A stretch of DNA of 64,000 nt from Anaeromyxobacter paludicola (GCF_023169965.1 NZ_AP025592.1:3906001-3970000); one strand, 5' to 3'; shown: positions 53,964 through 63,153, counted from the first letter of the stretch. Notes: generated by a model from the letters alone, not told the origin. Numbers and translations: made by a program.

Positions 53964-56327
53964 ATGCGCTACCGCGGCTACTGGATCGCCCTCGCCCTCG
54001 TCGTGTTCGGCTCGCTCGCGGCGCTGGCGGCCTTCGTCCCGCGCATCGACTCGGCCAAGCCGCCCATCCCGGAGCGGGTGGTGGGCCCCGGCGGAGCGCT
54101 GCTGGCCGGGCCGGGCGCCATCCAGCGCGGCCAGAACGTCTGGCAGTCGATGGGCGGCCAGGAGGTCGGCACCATCTGGGGTCACGGCGCCTACGTCGCG
54201 CCCGACTGGAGCGCCGACTGGCTCCACCGCGAGAGCGTCTTCGTGCTGGAGCGGTTCGCCCGCGACGAGGGGGCGAGCGGGTTCGCGGCGCTCGGGCCGG
54301 AGCGGCAGGCCGGACTGAAGGCGCGGCTGGCCGCGGTGATGCGCCGCAACACCTACGACCCCTCGACCGGCGCCGTGACCCTCGGCGCGGAGCGGGCGGC
54401 CGCCTTCCGGGCCAACGCCGAGCACTACGGCCGCGTCTTCCGCGACGGCAACGACGCCTACGCCATCCCGCGGGGCGCGCTCACCGACCCGGGCCGGCTG
54501 CAGGACCTCGCCGCGTTCCTCTGGTGGACGAGCTGGGCGGCCGGGACCGAGAGCCCCGGCTCGACGGTCACCTACACCCAGAACTGGCCGCACGAGCCGC
54601 TCGTCGGCAACCGCCCCACGGGGGCGGCGCTGGTCTGGAGCGTGCTCTCCTTCGTGCTCCTGCTGGCCGGCATCGGCGGCCTGGTCTGGTACCAGTCCGG
54701 CCGCGAGGAGCACGCGCTCCGCCCGGCGCTGCCGGAGCGCGACCCGCTCTTCGGGCTCGCGCCCACGCCCAGCCAGCGCGCCACCGTGAAGTACTTCTGG
54801 GTGGTGGCGGCGCTCCTGGTGGTGCAGATCCTGCTCGGCGCCGTCACCGCCCACTACGGCGTGGAGGGCGGCGGGTTCTACGGCTTCCCGCTCGCGGAGG
54901 TGCTGCCGTACGCGGTGGCGCGCACCTGGCACACCCAGCTCGGCATCTTCTGGATCGCCACCTCCTGGCTCGCCACCGGCCTCTACGTGGCGCCGGCGGT
55001 GAGCGGGCACGAGCCGCGCGGCCAGGCCGCGCTGGTGAACGTGCTCTTCGCCGCCCTGCTGGTGATCGTGGTGGGGTCGCTCGCCGGCGAGTGGCTCTCG
55101 GTGAAGCAGCGGCTCCCCGGCGACGCCTGGTACTGGTTCGGCCACCAGGGGTACGAGTACGTGGACCTGGGCCGCTTCTGGCAGCTCTTCCTCTTCGCCG
55201 GGCTCTTCATCTGGCTCTTCATCATGCTGCGGGCGCTCTGGCCGGCGCTGCGCGGGACGGCCGCGCCGGCGGGGGCGGGGCGGAGCGAGGCGGAGCTGGC
55301 GGGGCGGGCCGGTGCGCCCGCCGACTCGAGGCCGCTCCTCCTGCTCTTCGTCCTCTCCAGCGTGGCCATCGCCGCCTTCTACGGCGCCGGGCTCATGTAC
55401 GGGAAGAACAGCCACCTCGCGCTCGTCGAGTACTGGCGCTGGTGGGTGGTGCACCTCTGGGTGGAGGGGTTCTTCGAGGTCTTCGCCACCGTGGTGATCG
55501 CCTTCCTCTTCGTGCGGCTGCAGCTCCTCGACGTGCACCGCGCCACCGAGGCGGTCTTCTTCTCCACCATCGTCTTCCTGGCGGGCGGCATCCTCGGCAC
55601 CTTCCACCACCTCTACTTCACCGGCACGCCGGCCGGGGTGCTGGCGGTGGGGGCGGTCTTCAGCGCCCTCGAGGTGGTGCCGCTCACGCTGGTGGGGATG
55701 GAGGTCTGGCAGAACCTGCGCCTGGCGCGCGCCCGGAGCTGGCTCGCCGCCTACCGCTGGCCCATCTACTACTTCGTGGCGGTGGCGTTCTGGAACCTGG
55801 TGGGCGCGGGGCTCTTCGGCTTCTTCATCAACCCGCCCATCGCGCTCTACTACATGCAGGGGCTCAACACGACGCCGGTCCACGGCCACACCGCGCTGTT
55901 CGGCGTGTACGGCATGCTCGGCATCGGCCTCATGCTCTTCTGCCTGCGGGCGCTGCGCCCCGGGGCGGCCTGGAAGAACGCGCCGCTGGCGGTCTCGTTC
56001 TGGGCCATCAACGTGGGGCTGTCGCTGATGGTGCTCCTGTCGCTCCTGCCGCTGGGGCTCCTGCAGGCCTGGGCCTCGGTGGAGGTCGGCACCTGGTGGG
56101 CCCGCTCGTCGGAGTTCCTGCAGACGCCCACCATGAACGCGCTCCGCTGGCTGCGCGTCCCGGGCGACACGCTCTTCGCCATCGGCGCGGTGATCCTGGG
56201 CTGGTTCGTGCTGGGGCTGAAGACGGGCTGGTCGCTCGAGCGGCGCGGCCGGGTGGTGGCGCCGGGCTCCACGCGGGAGGAGGAGCCCGGGACCGCGGCG
56301 AGGGTCGGCGAAGGCGGCCGGGCCTGA
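53964..56327 (+). CDS. norZ: Quinol-dependent nitric oxide reductase (qNor, NorZ)
   Basis: qNor reduces two NO to N2O at the inner membrane with electrons from quinol. The 787-residue protein fuses a NorC-like N-terminal part without heme c binding (residues about 1-230, with one leading helix) to a NorB-like catalytic part with about twelve helices. The metal-ligand regions ARTWHTQLGIFWIATSWLA, HLWVEGFFEVFATV, FHHLYFTGTPA and PVHGHTALFGVYG are clear. GGAGGAG lies eight bases before ATG 53964. It could support denitrification or NO detoxification; no other denitrification gene is in the window. Confidence 0.95.
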   Translation: MRYRGYWIALALVVFGSLAALAAFVPRIDSAKPPIPERVVGPGGALLAGPGAIQRGQNVWQSMGGQEVGTIWGHGAYVAPDWSADWLHRESVFVLERFARDEGASGFAALGPERQAGLKARLAAVMRRNTYDPSTGAVTLGAERAAAFRANAEHYGRVFRDGNDAYAIPRGALTDPGRLQDLAAFLWWTSWAAGTESPGSTVTYTQNWPHEPLVGNRPTGAALVWSVLSFVLLLAGIGGLVWYQSGREEHALRPALPERDPLFGLAPTPSQRATVKYFWVVAALLVVQILLGAVTAHYGVEGGGFYGFPLAEVLPYAVARTWHTQLGIFWIATSWLATGLYVAPAVSGHEPRGQAALVNVLFAALLVIVVGSLAGEWLSVKQRLPGDAWYWFGHQGYEYVDLGRFWQLFLFAGLFIWLFIMLRALWPALRGTAAPAGAGRSEAELAGRAGAPADSRPLLLLFVLSSVAIAAFYGAGLMYGKNSHLALVEYWRWWVVHLWVEGFFEVFATVVIAFLFVRLQLLDVHRATEAVFFSTIVFLAGGILGTFHHLYFTGTPAGVLAVGAVFSALEVVPLTLVGMEVWQNLRLARARSWLAAYRWPIYYFVAVAFWNLVGAGLFGFFINPPIALYYMQGLNTTPVHGHTALFGVYGMLGIGLMLFCLRALRPGAAWKNAPLAVSFWAINVGLSLMVLLSLLPLGLLQAWASVEVGTWWARSSEFLQTPTMNALRWLRVPGDTLFAIGAVILGWFVLGLKTGWSLERRGRVVAPGSTREEEPGTAARVGEGGRA

Positions 56328-56429
56328 GGCAGGCGGCCCGGCCAGCTCCGGCTCGGGGCCGGCCCCGGGTCGGTCGTGCGCCGGCGGCCCGGGGCGCGGC
56401 GGGCGGCCGCGTCCCCGGAGCCCGCGCGA

Positions 56430-57488
56430 CTACCGGGAGGCGCGCAGGTACTGCTTCGGCCAGGGCCCTTCCTGGCGCAGCTCGCGGGCGGCGCGCAGGG
56501 TCCAGTACGGATCGCGCAGCAGCTCGCGGGCGAGGAGCACGAGGTCCGCCTGGCCGCTGCGGATGATGTGGTCGGCCTGCGCCGGGGAGGTGATCATGCC
56601 GACCGAGGCGGTGGCGACGCCGGCCTCGCGCCGGATCTGCTCGGCGAAGGTGGCCTGGTAGCCGGGGCCCACGCTGATGGCCGCGTTGGGGACGAGCCCG
56701 CCCGACGAGACGTCCACGAGGTCCACCGTCCCCTCTAGCGCCTTCGCGAGCGCGACCGACTGCGCGAGGTCCCAGCCCCCCGCGGCCCAGTCGGTGGCGG
56801 AGATGCGGATGAAGACCGGCAGCTCCCTCGGCCAGGCCTCGCGCACCGCGCGCGCCACCTCGAGCGTGAGCCGGATCCGGTTCTCGAACGAGCCGCCGTA
56901 GCCGTCCTTGCGCAGGTTGGAGAGCGGGGAGAGGAACTGGTGCAGGAGGTAGCCGTGCGCGGCGTGGACCTCGACGGAGCGGAACCCGGCCTGCCGCGCG
57001 CGGCCGGCGGCGGCGGCGAAGGCGTCCACCACCCGGCGGATCCCCGCCTCGTCGAGCGCGGCGGGGGACGGGTAGTCGTCCGAGAAGCGGACGGGGCTCG
57101 GCGCCACCACCTTCCAGCCGCCCTGCGCCTCCGGCACCGCGCCCTCGCCCTCCCACGGGACGCGTGTGCTGGCCTTGCGACCGGCGTGGGCGAGCTGCAG
57201 GCAGGAGGCGGCGCCGTGCGACTCGACGAGCCGGACGATGCGCGCCAGCGGCTCGATCTGGGCGTCCTCCCAGAGCCCGAGGTCGGCGGGGCTGATGCGC
57301 CCCTCGGGCGTGACGGCGGTGGCCTCGAAGATGACGAGGCCGGCGCCGCCCACCGCCCGGCTGCCGAGGTGGACGAGGTGCCAGTCGTTGGCCCGGCCGG
57401 CCTCGGCCGAGTACTGGCACATGGGGGACATGCCGACGCGGTTGCGGAGGGTCAGCTCGCGCAGCTTCAGGGGGCTGAAGAGGTTCAT
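56430..57488 (-). CDS. NADPH-dependent flavin oxidoreductase, old yellow enzyme family (YqjM-like)
   Basis: This 352-residue FMN enzyme reduces activated C=C bonds. It begins LFSPLKLRELTLRNRVGMSPMCQYSAEAG; the PMCxYS motif with its active-site Cys is the mark of the thermophilic-like/YqjM branch. The barrel continues with QLAHAGRKA, the substrate His pair in VHAAHGYLLHQFLSPLSN and RKDGYGGSFENR, then the phosphate-binding SVGMITSP and DLVLLARELLRDP. The ATG at 57488 is followed by the normal family N-terminus. Its natural substrate is unknown. It is convergent with the NO reductase gene, separated by about 100 bases. Confidence 0.92.
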   Translation of the reverse strand: MNLFSPLKLRELTLRNRVGMSPMCQYSAEAGRANDWHLVHLGSRAVGGAGLVIFEATAVTPEGRISPADLGLWEDAQIEPLARIVRLVESHGAASCLQLAHAGRKASTRVPWEGEGAVPEAQGGWKVVAPSPVRFSDDYPSPAALDEAGIRRVVDAFAAAAGRARQAGFRSVEVHAAHGYLLHQFLSPLSNLRKDGYGGSFENRIRLTLEVARAVREAWPRELPVFIRISATDWAAGGWDLAQSVALAKALEGTVDLVDVSSGGLVPNAAISVGPGYQATFAEQIRREAGVATASVGMITSPAQADHIIRSGQADLVLLARELLRDPYWTLRAARELRQEGPWPKQYLRASR

Positions 57489-57627
57489 GGCGCGGGAGAT
57501 AACACTCCGTCCGGGGGGTGCAAGCAAAGCGGCCAGACGGGCATCCCCGAACGGTCCCGCGAACCGATCCGGGGGGGCGCGGCTCACACCGGCTGCGCCG
57601 GCAGGGACGCCGGCTGGAGGATCTTCG

Positions 57628-57864
57628 ATGACGGTCGAACGAGCGGTGCGGATGCTGGCGGGGACCTTCGTGCTCCTCTCGCTGGCGCTCGGCGCGCCGG
57701 CGAGCCCGGTGTACGTGAGCAGCTGGTTCCTCTGGTTCACGGCGTTCGTGGGCGCGAACCTGTTCCAGAGCGCGCTCACCGGGTTCTGCCCGGCGGCGAC
57801 GATCTTCCGGAAGCTGGGCGTCGGCGGGAGCTGCTCGGTGGAGCGGGGGGTCGAGCCGCAGTAG
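57628..57864 (+). CDS. YgaP-like transmembrane domain protein (DUF2892)
   Basis: This 78-residue membrane protein has two hydrophobic helices, about 7-26 (LAGTFVLLSLALGAP) and 30-50 (WFLWFTAFVGANLFQSALT), followed by GFCPAATIFRKLGV. The last stretch, with the Cys-Pro, is the hallmark of the inner-membrane domain of YgaP-type proteins (DUF2892). The family often occurs with rhodaneses or sulfur transferases; here the next genes are the transsulfuration pair on the other strand. GGAGG lies seven bases before the ATG at 57628. Confidence 0.8.
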   Translation: MTVERAVRMLAGTFVLLSLALGAPASPVYVSSWFLWFTAFVGANLFQSALTGFCPAATIFRKLGVGGSCSVERGVEPQ

Positions 57865-57960
57865 GCCGGCGCCGGAGTACTCGTCGGCGTCCTCGAGCAG
57901 GTTCGCGAGCACGCGCTGGAGCAGCGGCCGGCTCCCCCGCACCTCCGGGAGCGGGGCCGC
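57865..57960 (-). pseudogene. Possible remnant of a histidine kinase ATPase domain
   Basis: Read on the minus strand, this short stretch encodes LLQRVLANLLEDADEY followed by SGAG. That resembles the N-box region of sensor kinases (LLxRVLxNLLxNAxKYS). It is wedged between the stops of the YgaP-like gene and the cystathionine gene, with no room for a complete protein. The match is only about 20 residues and could be chance. Confidence 0.3.
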
Positions 57961-57973
57961 CGCGGCGGGCGCC

Positions 57974-59143
57974 TCAGGCCCGCTTCGCCGCCGCGAACCC
58001 GCGCTCCAGGTCGGCCACGAGGTCGTCCACGTGCTCGATGCCGCAGGAGACGCGGATGAAGCCGTCGGCGATGCCGAGCTTCGCGCGGGTCTCGGGGGGC
58101 ACGCTCGCGTGGGTCATGATGGCCGGGTGCTCGATGAGGCTCTCGACGCCCCCGAGCGACTCGGCGCAGGCGAAGATCCGCAGCGCCTTCAGGAAGGCCC
58201 GGGCCGGCTCCAGTCCGCCCTTCACCACGAAGGTCAGCATGCCGCCGAAGCCCTTCATCTGGCGCCGGGCGAGCTCGTGCTGCGGGTGGGAGGCGAGGCC
58301 CGGGTAGGTGACCTTCTCCACCTGCGGGTGGCCCTCCAGGAACCTCGCCACGGCGAGCGCGTTCTGGGCGTGGCGCTCCATCCGCACGTGCAGCGTCTTG
58401 AGGCCGCGCAGCACGAGGAAGCTGTCCATGGGGCCGGGCACGCCGCCCACGGCGTTCTGCAGGAACTTGATCCGCTCGTGGAGGGCGTCGTCGCTCGTCA
58501 TCACGGCGCCGCCGACGACGTCGGAGTGGCCGTTCAGGTACTTGGTGGTCGAGTGGGTGACCACGTCGATCCCGAGCGACAGCGGCTGCTGGAAGTAGGG
58601 CGAGGCGAAGGTGTTGTCCACGACGGTGCGCGCGCCGTGCGCCCGCGCGAGCCGCGAGACCTCGGCGAGGTCCACCAGCTTCAGCATGGGGTTGGTCGGG
58701 CTCTCGAGCCAGACGAGCCGGGTGTTCTTGCGGAGCCCGCGCTCCACGTTCCGGGCGTCGCTCGCGTCCACGTAGCTGAACTCGATCCCGTGCCGGCGGT
58801 ACACCTTGTCGAAGATGCGGAAGGTGCCGCCGTAGACGTCGTCGGACACGAGCACGTGGTCGCCCGCCTCGAGGAGGTGCATCAGTGCGTCGGTGGCGGC
58901 GAGGCCGGAGGCGAAGGCGAGCCCGTGCTTCGCCCCCTCGAGCGCGGCGAGGCAGCCCTGCAGCGCGTCGCGCGTCGGGTTCTGCGTGCGCGAGTACTCG
59001 TACCCCTTGTGCTCGCCGGGGCCGTCCTGCACGTAGGTGCTCGTGAGGTAGACCGGCGTCATGATGGCGCCGGTGGTGGGGTCGGGGCGCTGGCCGGCGT
59101 GGATCGCCAGCGTCTCGAAGCGGAGGTCCTTGTCGTCGGCCAT
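57974..59143 (-). CDS. Cystathionine gamma-synthase/gamma-lyase (Cys/Met metabolism PLP enzyme)
   Basis: This 389-residue PLP enzyme of the transsulfuration family has the PLP lysine in THSTTKYLNGHSD near residue 207, with YEYSRTQNPTRDAL, FASGLAATDALMHLL and ACAESLGGVESLIEHPA as other family marks. Sequence alone does not separate gamma-synthase (MetB) from gamma-lyase (MccB/CTH). Being 20 bases downstream of a cystathionine beta-synthase gene on the same strand favours cysteine formation through gamma-lyase, which is inference from context. The ATG at 59143 gives the normal start. Confidence 0.9.
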   Translation of the reverse strand: MADDKDLRFETLAIHAGQRPDPTTGAIMTPVYLTSTYVQDGPGEHKGYEYSRTQNPTRDALQGCLAALEGAKHGLAFASGLAATDALMHLLEAGDHVLVSDDVYGGTFRIFDKVYRRHGIEFSYVDASDARNVERGLRKNTRLVWLESPTNPMLKLVDLAEVSRLARAHGARTVVDNTFASPYFQQPLSLGIDVVTHSTTKYLNGHSDVVGGAVMTSDDALHERIKFLQNAVGGVPGPMDSFLVLRGLKTLHVRMERHAQNALAVARFLEGHPQVEKVTYPGLASHPQHELARRQMKGFGGMLTFVVKGGLEPARAFLKALRIFACAESLGGVESLIEHPAIMTHASVPPETRAKLGIADGFIRVSCGIEHVDDLVADLERGFAAAKRA

Positions 59144-59163
59144 GGTCGTCGCCTCGCGAAGAG

Positions 59164-60546
59164 CTAGTGGAGCTTGCGGCCCAGGAAGTCGATGAGGTCG
59201 ATCTTGGTGACGATGCCGGTCACCTTGTCGCCCTCCTTCACCACCGCCACGTTGTCGTCGTTGAAGATGTCGCGCAGCTTGCCGATGGCGGTGTCGGCCG
59301 ACACCACGCCCTGCAGCGGCTGGACGAGCGGCTCCACCACCTCGGTGAGCCGGTGCTTCCCCTCGATGAGGAAGTTGAGCAGGTCGTACTCGTGGATCAT
59401 CCCGAGCACGCGGCCGGCGTCGTCCACCACCGGCATCTGCGAGATGTCGTGCTCCTTCATGGCCTTCACCACGACCTCGACCTTGTCGGTCTTCCGCGCG
59501 GTGATCACCTCGCCGCGACGCCCGCCGAGGATGTCGCGCACGGTGGCCGACGCGACGCCCTCGGCGCCCTCGGCGACCGGGAAGCCGTTGTCGCGCATCC
59601 ACTCGTCGGAGAAGAACTTGGAGATGTAGGCGCGCCCGCCGTCGGGGAGGGGCACGACGATGGTCTTGCCCTTGCCGAGCTCCTTGGCGAGCTGCACGGC
59701 GACGTGCACCGCGGCGCCGGCGCTGCCGCCGGCGAAGATGCCCTCCTCGCGCGCGAGGCGCCGCGCCATGGTGAAGGCCTGGCGGTCGTCCACCTGGCGG
59801 ACGTCGTCCATCACCGCGAGGTCCATCGCGCCGCACATCATGTCCTCGCCGATCCCCTCCACCTTGTAGACGTGCGGCTGGGACAGCTTCCCGGTCTTGA
59901 ACATCGAGTGGTAGACGGAGCCGACCGGGTCCACCCCGACGTTCTGGATCTGCGGGTTCTTCTCCTTGAAGTAGCGGCCGCAGCCGCTCATCGTCCCGCC
60001 GGTGCCGACGCCGGCCACGAAGGCGTCGAACTTGCCGCCGGTCTGCTCCCAGATCTCCGGCGCGGTCACCCGGTAGTGCGCCTCGACGTTGTCGGGGTTG
60101 TGGTACTGGTTCAGGTAGAAGCTGTTGGGCGTCTCGGCGGCGATCCGCTTCGCGACCGAGTAGTAGCTCTCGGGCGACTCGGCGGGCACGTTGGTCGGCG
60201 TGACGACCACCTGGGCGCCGAAGGCCTTGAGCGTGTCCTGCTTCTCCTTCGACATCTTGTCGGGCATCGTGAAGATGCAGCGGTACCCCTTCACGGCCGC
60301 GGCCATCGCCACGCCGACGCCGGTGTTGCCGCTGGTGTTCTCCACGATGGTGCCGCCGGGCTTGAGCACGCCCGCACGCTCGGCCTTCTCGAGGATGTGG
60401 AGGGCCATGCGGTCCTTGATGGAGCCGCCGGGGTTCAGGTACTCGAGCTTCACCAGGACGGTCGCGTCCTCGGGGCCGACCACCTTCTGCAGCCGGACCA
60501 GCGGGGTGTGGCCGATGGCCGAGAGGACGCTGTCGTGGTAGGGCAT
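59164..60546 (-). CDS. Cystathionine beta-synthase with C-terminal CBS-domain pair
   Basis: This enzyme condenses homocysteine and serine (or a related acceptor) to cystathionine. The 460-residue protein starts with the fold-type II PLP domain: GHTPLVRL, PLP lysine in PGGSIKDRMA near residue 44, ENTSGNTGVGVAMAA and the phosphate loop AGVGTGGTMSGCGRYFK. Two CBS domains fill about 335-460 (MKEHDISQMPVVDDAGRVLG and the final VTGIVTKIDLIDFL), which in animals bind SAM. There is no N-terminal heme segment. It is first in a two-gene operon behind a near-consensus promoter. O-acetylserine sulfhydrylase activity cannot be excluded. Confidence 0.92.
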   Translation of the reverse strand: MPYHDSVLSAIGHTPLVRLQKVVGPEDATVLVKLEYLNPGGSIKDRMALHILEKAERAGVLKPGGTIVENTSGNTGVGVAMAAAVKGYRCIFTMPDKMSKEKQDTLKAFGAQVVVTPTNVPAESPESYYSVAKRIAAETPNSFYLNQYHNPDNVEAHYRVTAPEIWEQTGGKFDAFVAGVGTGGTMSGCGRYFKEKNPQIQNVGVDPVGSVYHSMFKTGKLSQPHVYKVEGIGEDMMCGAMDLAVMDDVRQVDDRQAFTMARRLAREEGIFAGGSAGAAVHVAVQLAKELGKGKTIVVPLPDGGRAYISKFFSDEWMRDNGFPVAEGAEGVASATVRDILGGRRGEVITARKTDKVEVVVKAMKEHDISQMPVVDDAGRVLGMIHEYDLLNFLIEGKHRLTEVVEPLVQPLQGVVSADTAIGKLRDIFNDDNVAVVKEGDKVTGIVTKIDLIDFLGRKLH

Positions 60547-60589
60547 GTGCCTTTGGCTCCGGTGAGGATTTGCGGGCTGTAAACGAGGG

Positions 60590-60619
60590 GTTATAGGCGT
60601 CCGCTCGCGGGGGTGTCAA
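60590..60619 (-). promoter_or_regulatory. Sigma-70 promoter of the transsulfuration operon
   Basis: The minus strand has a perfect TTGACA at 60619-60614, an 18-base spacer and TATAAC at 60595-60590 (five of six). Both boxes stand out in this GC-rich DNA. The site is 44 bases upstream of the beta-synthase ATG. I saw no SAM riboswitch-like structure in the short leader. Confidence 0.75.
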
Positions 60620-60658
60620 CGCGCGGGTCGGGGCGCGGAAGGGCTTCGGAGGCAGGCG

Positions 60659-61753
60659 ATGGCGAGCGATCCGGTGACGACCACCACGGGGCCCCTGGCG
60701 GAGGCGCGGGTGCGCGAGGCGCTGCGCCGCCACGCCGGGGCCGCCGTCGCGGACGGTCCGGTGCAGGGGCTGGGCGGGCACGCCTCCCTGCGCACCTACT
60801 GGCGGGCGCGCGGCGCCTCCCCTTCGCTCATGGTGATGGTCATGCCGCCCGGCGCGAAGCCGGAGGAGGCGACGCAGGGCGGGCCGCCGGCGGAGGAGCC
60901 GTTCGTGAACGTGCAGCGGTACCTCGCCCGGATCGGCGTCCGGGTGCCGCGCATCCTGGCCTTCTTCCCGCCGGAGGGGGCGCTCGCGGGCGTGCCGGGC
61001 GTGGTCATGATCCTCGAGGACCTGGGGGACGACATGCTCGAGACGCGGCTGCTGGCGGGCGACGACCGGGAGAAGCTCTACGAGGCCGCCGTGGACCAGC
61101 TGGCCCGGCTGCGCGCCGCGGCGGAGGCGCGGCCGGACCCGGCCTGCGTCGCCTTCGGCCGCCGCTTCGACCAGGGGCTCTACCGCTGGGAGCTCGACCA
61201 CTTCCGGGAGTGGCTGCTCGAGGCCTGGAAGGGCGCCTCGCTCGCGCCGGACGAGCGCGCCTTCGTGGACGCCGAGTTCGATCGGCTCTCGGCCCGGCTC
61301 GCGGCCGAGCCGCTCGGGTTCACGCACCGCGACTACCAATCCCGGAACCTGATGGTGCTCCCGGGGGGCGAGCAGGCGGTCCTCGACTTCCAGGACGCGC
61401 TCCTCGGGCCGCGGCAGTACGATCTCGTGGCGCTGCTCCGGGACAGCTACGTCGAGCTCCCGGCCGACCTCGTGGAGCGGATGCTGCGCCGCTGGCTGGA
61501 GCGGTTCCACGAGGCGGGCGGGCCCCGGCTCGAGTACGGGCCCTTCCGAGAGTTGTTCGACCTCCTCACGGTCCAGCGGAAGCTCAAGGACGCGGGGAGG
61601 TTCGTCTTCATCGACCGCGTGAAGAAGAACCCCGGGTTCCTGGTCTCGATCCCGGCGTCGCTGCGGTACGTCCGGGACGCCTTCGGGCGGCTGCCGGAGC
61701 TGGCGGAGCTGCGGGGGGTGCTCGGGAGGCACGTGCCGGAGCTGCTCGGGTAG
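60659..61753 (+). CDS. Aminoglycoside phosphotransferase-fold sugar kinase, AmgK-like
   Basis: This 364-residue kinase of the APH fold has the catalytic loop FTHRDYQSRNLMV near residue 223 and the metal site VLDFQDALLGPRQYDLVALLRDSYVEL. The latter run is typical of AmgK, the anomeric MurNAc/GlcNAc kinase of peptidoglycan recycling. An early VQGLGGHASLRTYWRA stretch also fits. AmgK is often encoded beside MurU, but no nucleotidyltransferase gene is adjacent here. GGAGG lies about ten bases before ATG 60659. It is divergent from the transsulfuration operon, so the regulatory gap is shared. Confidence 0.82.
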   Translation: MASDPVTTTTGPLAEARVREALRRHAGAAVADGPVQGLGGHASLRTYWRARGASPSLMVMVMPPGAKPEEATQGGPPAEEPFVNVQRYLARIGVRVPRILAFFPPEGALAGVPGVVMILEDLGDDMLETRLLAGDDREKLYEAAVDQLARLRAAAEARPDPACVAFGRRFDQGLYRWELDHFREWLLEAWKGASLAPDERAFVDAEFDRLSARLAAEPLGFTHRDYQSRNLMVLPGGEQAVLDFQDALLGPRQYDLVALLRDSYVELPADLVERMLRRWLERFHEAGGPRLEYGPFRELFDLLTVQRKLKDAGRFVFIDRVKKNPGFLVSIPASLRYVRDAFGRLPELAELRGVLGRHVPELLG

Positions 61754-61783
61754 AGGCGCCCCCGGGATGTCTTGGGCGGCCCC

Positions 61784-62119
61784 TCACTCCAGCCAGCGCC
61801 AGGCCAGCACCAGCTCGCCCAGCGCGTAGAGGGTCCCGAAGACGAGCTTGTTGTGCCGGGCGAGCCAGAGCGGCAGGTAGATGTCGAAGTTGTCCGCGCG
61901 CTCGTCGGTGTAGCGGGCGGCGACGTCGGTGAGCGGGCAGCGCAGGCGGTTCGCGGCGAGCACGAGCACCTCGCCGAGCACGACGAGCGAGAGCGTGGCG
62001 GCGGCGCGGAGGCGGCCCGAGAGCGCGAGCACCGGGATGGCCAGAATGCAGCCGGCGAAGAACGCCCAGACGGCGGTGTGGACGAGCTTCACGAGGCGCA
62101 GGGCGCGGGCGGGGTGCAC
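61784..62119 (-). CDS. Conserved-looking small membrane protein of unknown function
   Basis: I do not recognise a characterised family. The 111-residue product has three hydrophobic stretches: LVHTAVWAFFAGCILAIPVL, SLVVLGEVLVLAA and LVFGTLYALGELVLAW. Between the last two lies a charged, Cys-containing loop (RLRCPLTDVAARYTDERADNFDIYLP) with an acidic YTDERADNFDIY core that looks functional. I prefer GTG 62119; ATG 62167 would add 16 residues but starts inside a small palindrome. It is convergent with the kinase gene and lies just left of the transposase region. Confidence 0.6.
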   Translation of the reverse strand: MHPARALRLVKLVHTAVWAFFAGCILAIPVLALSGRLRAAATLSLVVLGEVLVLAANRLRCPLTDVAARYTDERADNFDIYLPLWLARHNKLVFGTLYALGELVLAWRWLE

Positions 62120-62265
62120 GGGGGGATTGTAGCCGCGCCCGACCGAGAGAACTGAACCGCGGATCATGGTCCGCGCGGCGGACGCCCGCTCTCGGCCTGA
62201 GTCGGTCCAAGTCCGCGATCTCGCTCGAACCCAACTCCGGCACGCCTCCTGCCCTGTGGAATGGC

Positions 62266-63153
62266 ATGACCGCGCCGAGACAAATTCTTCCAGGGGCCGT
62301 CTATCTCGTCACTCGTCGGTGTTCGGAGCGCCGCCTCTTCTTGCGGCCCTCGGCGCAGACGAACGGAATCTTCCTCTACGTGCTCGCCCTCGCGGCCCGG
62401 ACTCACGGCGTCCGCGTGCACGCGTTCTGTGTACTTTCCAACCACTACCACCTCGTGGTCACGGATCCCGAGGCCCGCCTGCCGGCGTTCATGCAGTACC
62501 TCGACGGCCTCGTCGCCAGGGCAGTGAACGCCTCGCTCGGTCGATGGGAGGGCTTCTGGTCGGCGGACGCTTCATACAGCGCCGTCTCACAGGCGGACTC
62601 AGGCGATGTCGTTCGAAAGATCGCCTACACCCTCGCAAATCCCGCCTCGGCAGGCCTGGTTCGTCACGGGCGCGACTGGCCCGGGCTCTGGTCCGCTCCC
62701 GAGCTGCTCGGCACCGCCACCCTGACGGCGGCCCGACCGGAGGTCTTCTTCAGCGCAACGATGCCTGGGACGGCCACGCTCGACCTGTCGCTTCCCGCAG
62801 GATTCGCGTCTGTGGAGGAGTTCCAGCGGCTCGTCGGGTCCGCGCTCGAGGAGCTCGAGGTCAAGGCACGGGCAGAGGCGCCAGCGCGCGGTTTCCTGGG
62901 CCGGAGGCGCGTGCTCGCGGAACAGCCGCTCAGCCGGCCAGCGGCAGGCGCGCCCAGGAGAACGCTCAACCCGCGGATCGCCGCCCAGGACAAGTGGAAG
63001 CGCATCGAGGCCATCGGGAGGCTACGGACTTTCCTCGAAGCCTACCGCAGCGCGCTCGTGGAGCTGCGATCCGGCGTGCGAGACGCGCTGTTCCCAGCGG
63101 GCACGTACCACCTGCGAGTCGAGCACGACGTCCGCTGCGCTGTGCCGGCCTGA
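62266..63153 (+). CDS. REP-associated tyrosine transposase (RAYT), Y1/HUH type
   Basis: This 295-residue single-strand DNA transposase is related to IS200/IS605 TnpA. The HUH motif is LSNHYHLVVT with His60 and His62, the nucleophile is Tyr121 in IAYTLANPASAGLV, and PGAVYLVTRRCSERRLFL matches the RAYT N-terminus. Such proteins act on short palindromic REP elements in host genomes. The codon use is less GC-extreme than neighbours (for example an ACAAATTCTTCC stretch at the start), a sign of acquisition. No terminal repeats of a full insertion sequence were found, which is normal for RAYTs. Confidence 0.88.
   Translation: MTAPRQILPGAVYLVTRRCSERRLFLRPSAQTNGIFLYVLALAARTHGVRVHAFCVLSNHYHLVVTDPEARLPAFMQYLDGLVARAVNASLGRWEGFWSADASYSAVSQADSGDVVRKIAYTLANPASAGLVRHGRDWPGLWSAPELLGTATLTAARPEVFFSATMPGTATLDLSLPAGFASVEEFQRLVGSALEELEVKARAEAPARGFLGRRRVLAEQPLSRPAAGAPRRTLNPRIAAQDKWKRIEAIGRLRTFLEAYRSALVELRSGVRDALFPAGTYHLRVEHDVRCAVPA

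Noticed and set aside
60612-60624. GTGTCAACGCG as a BirA operator
   Set aside because: There is no matching inverted half-site; it is the -35 box of the transsulfuration promoter.
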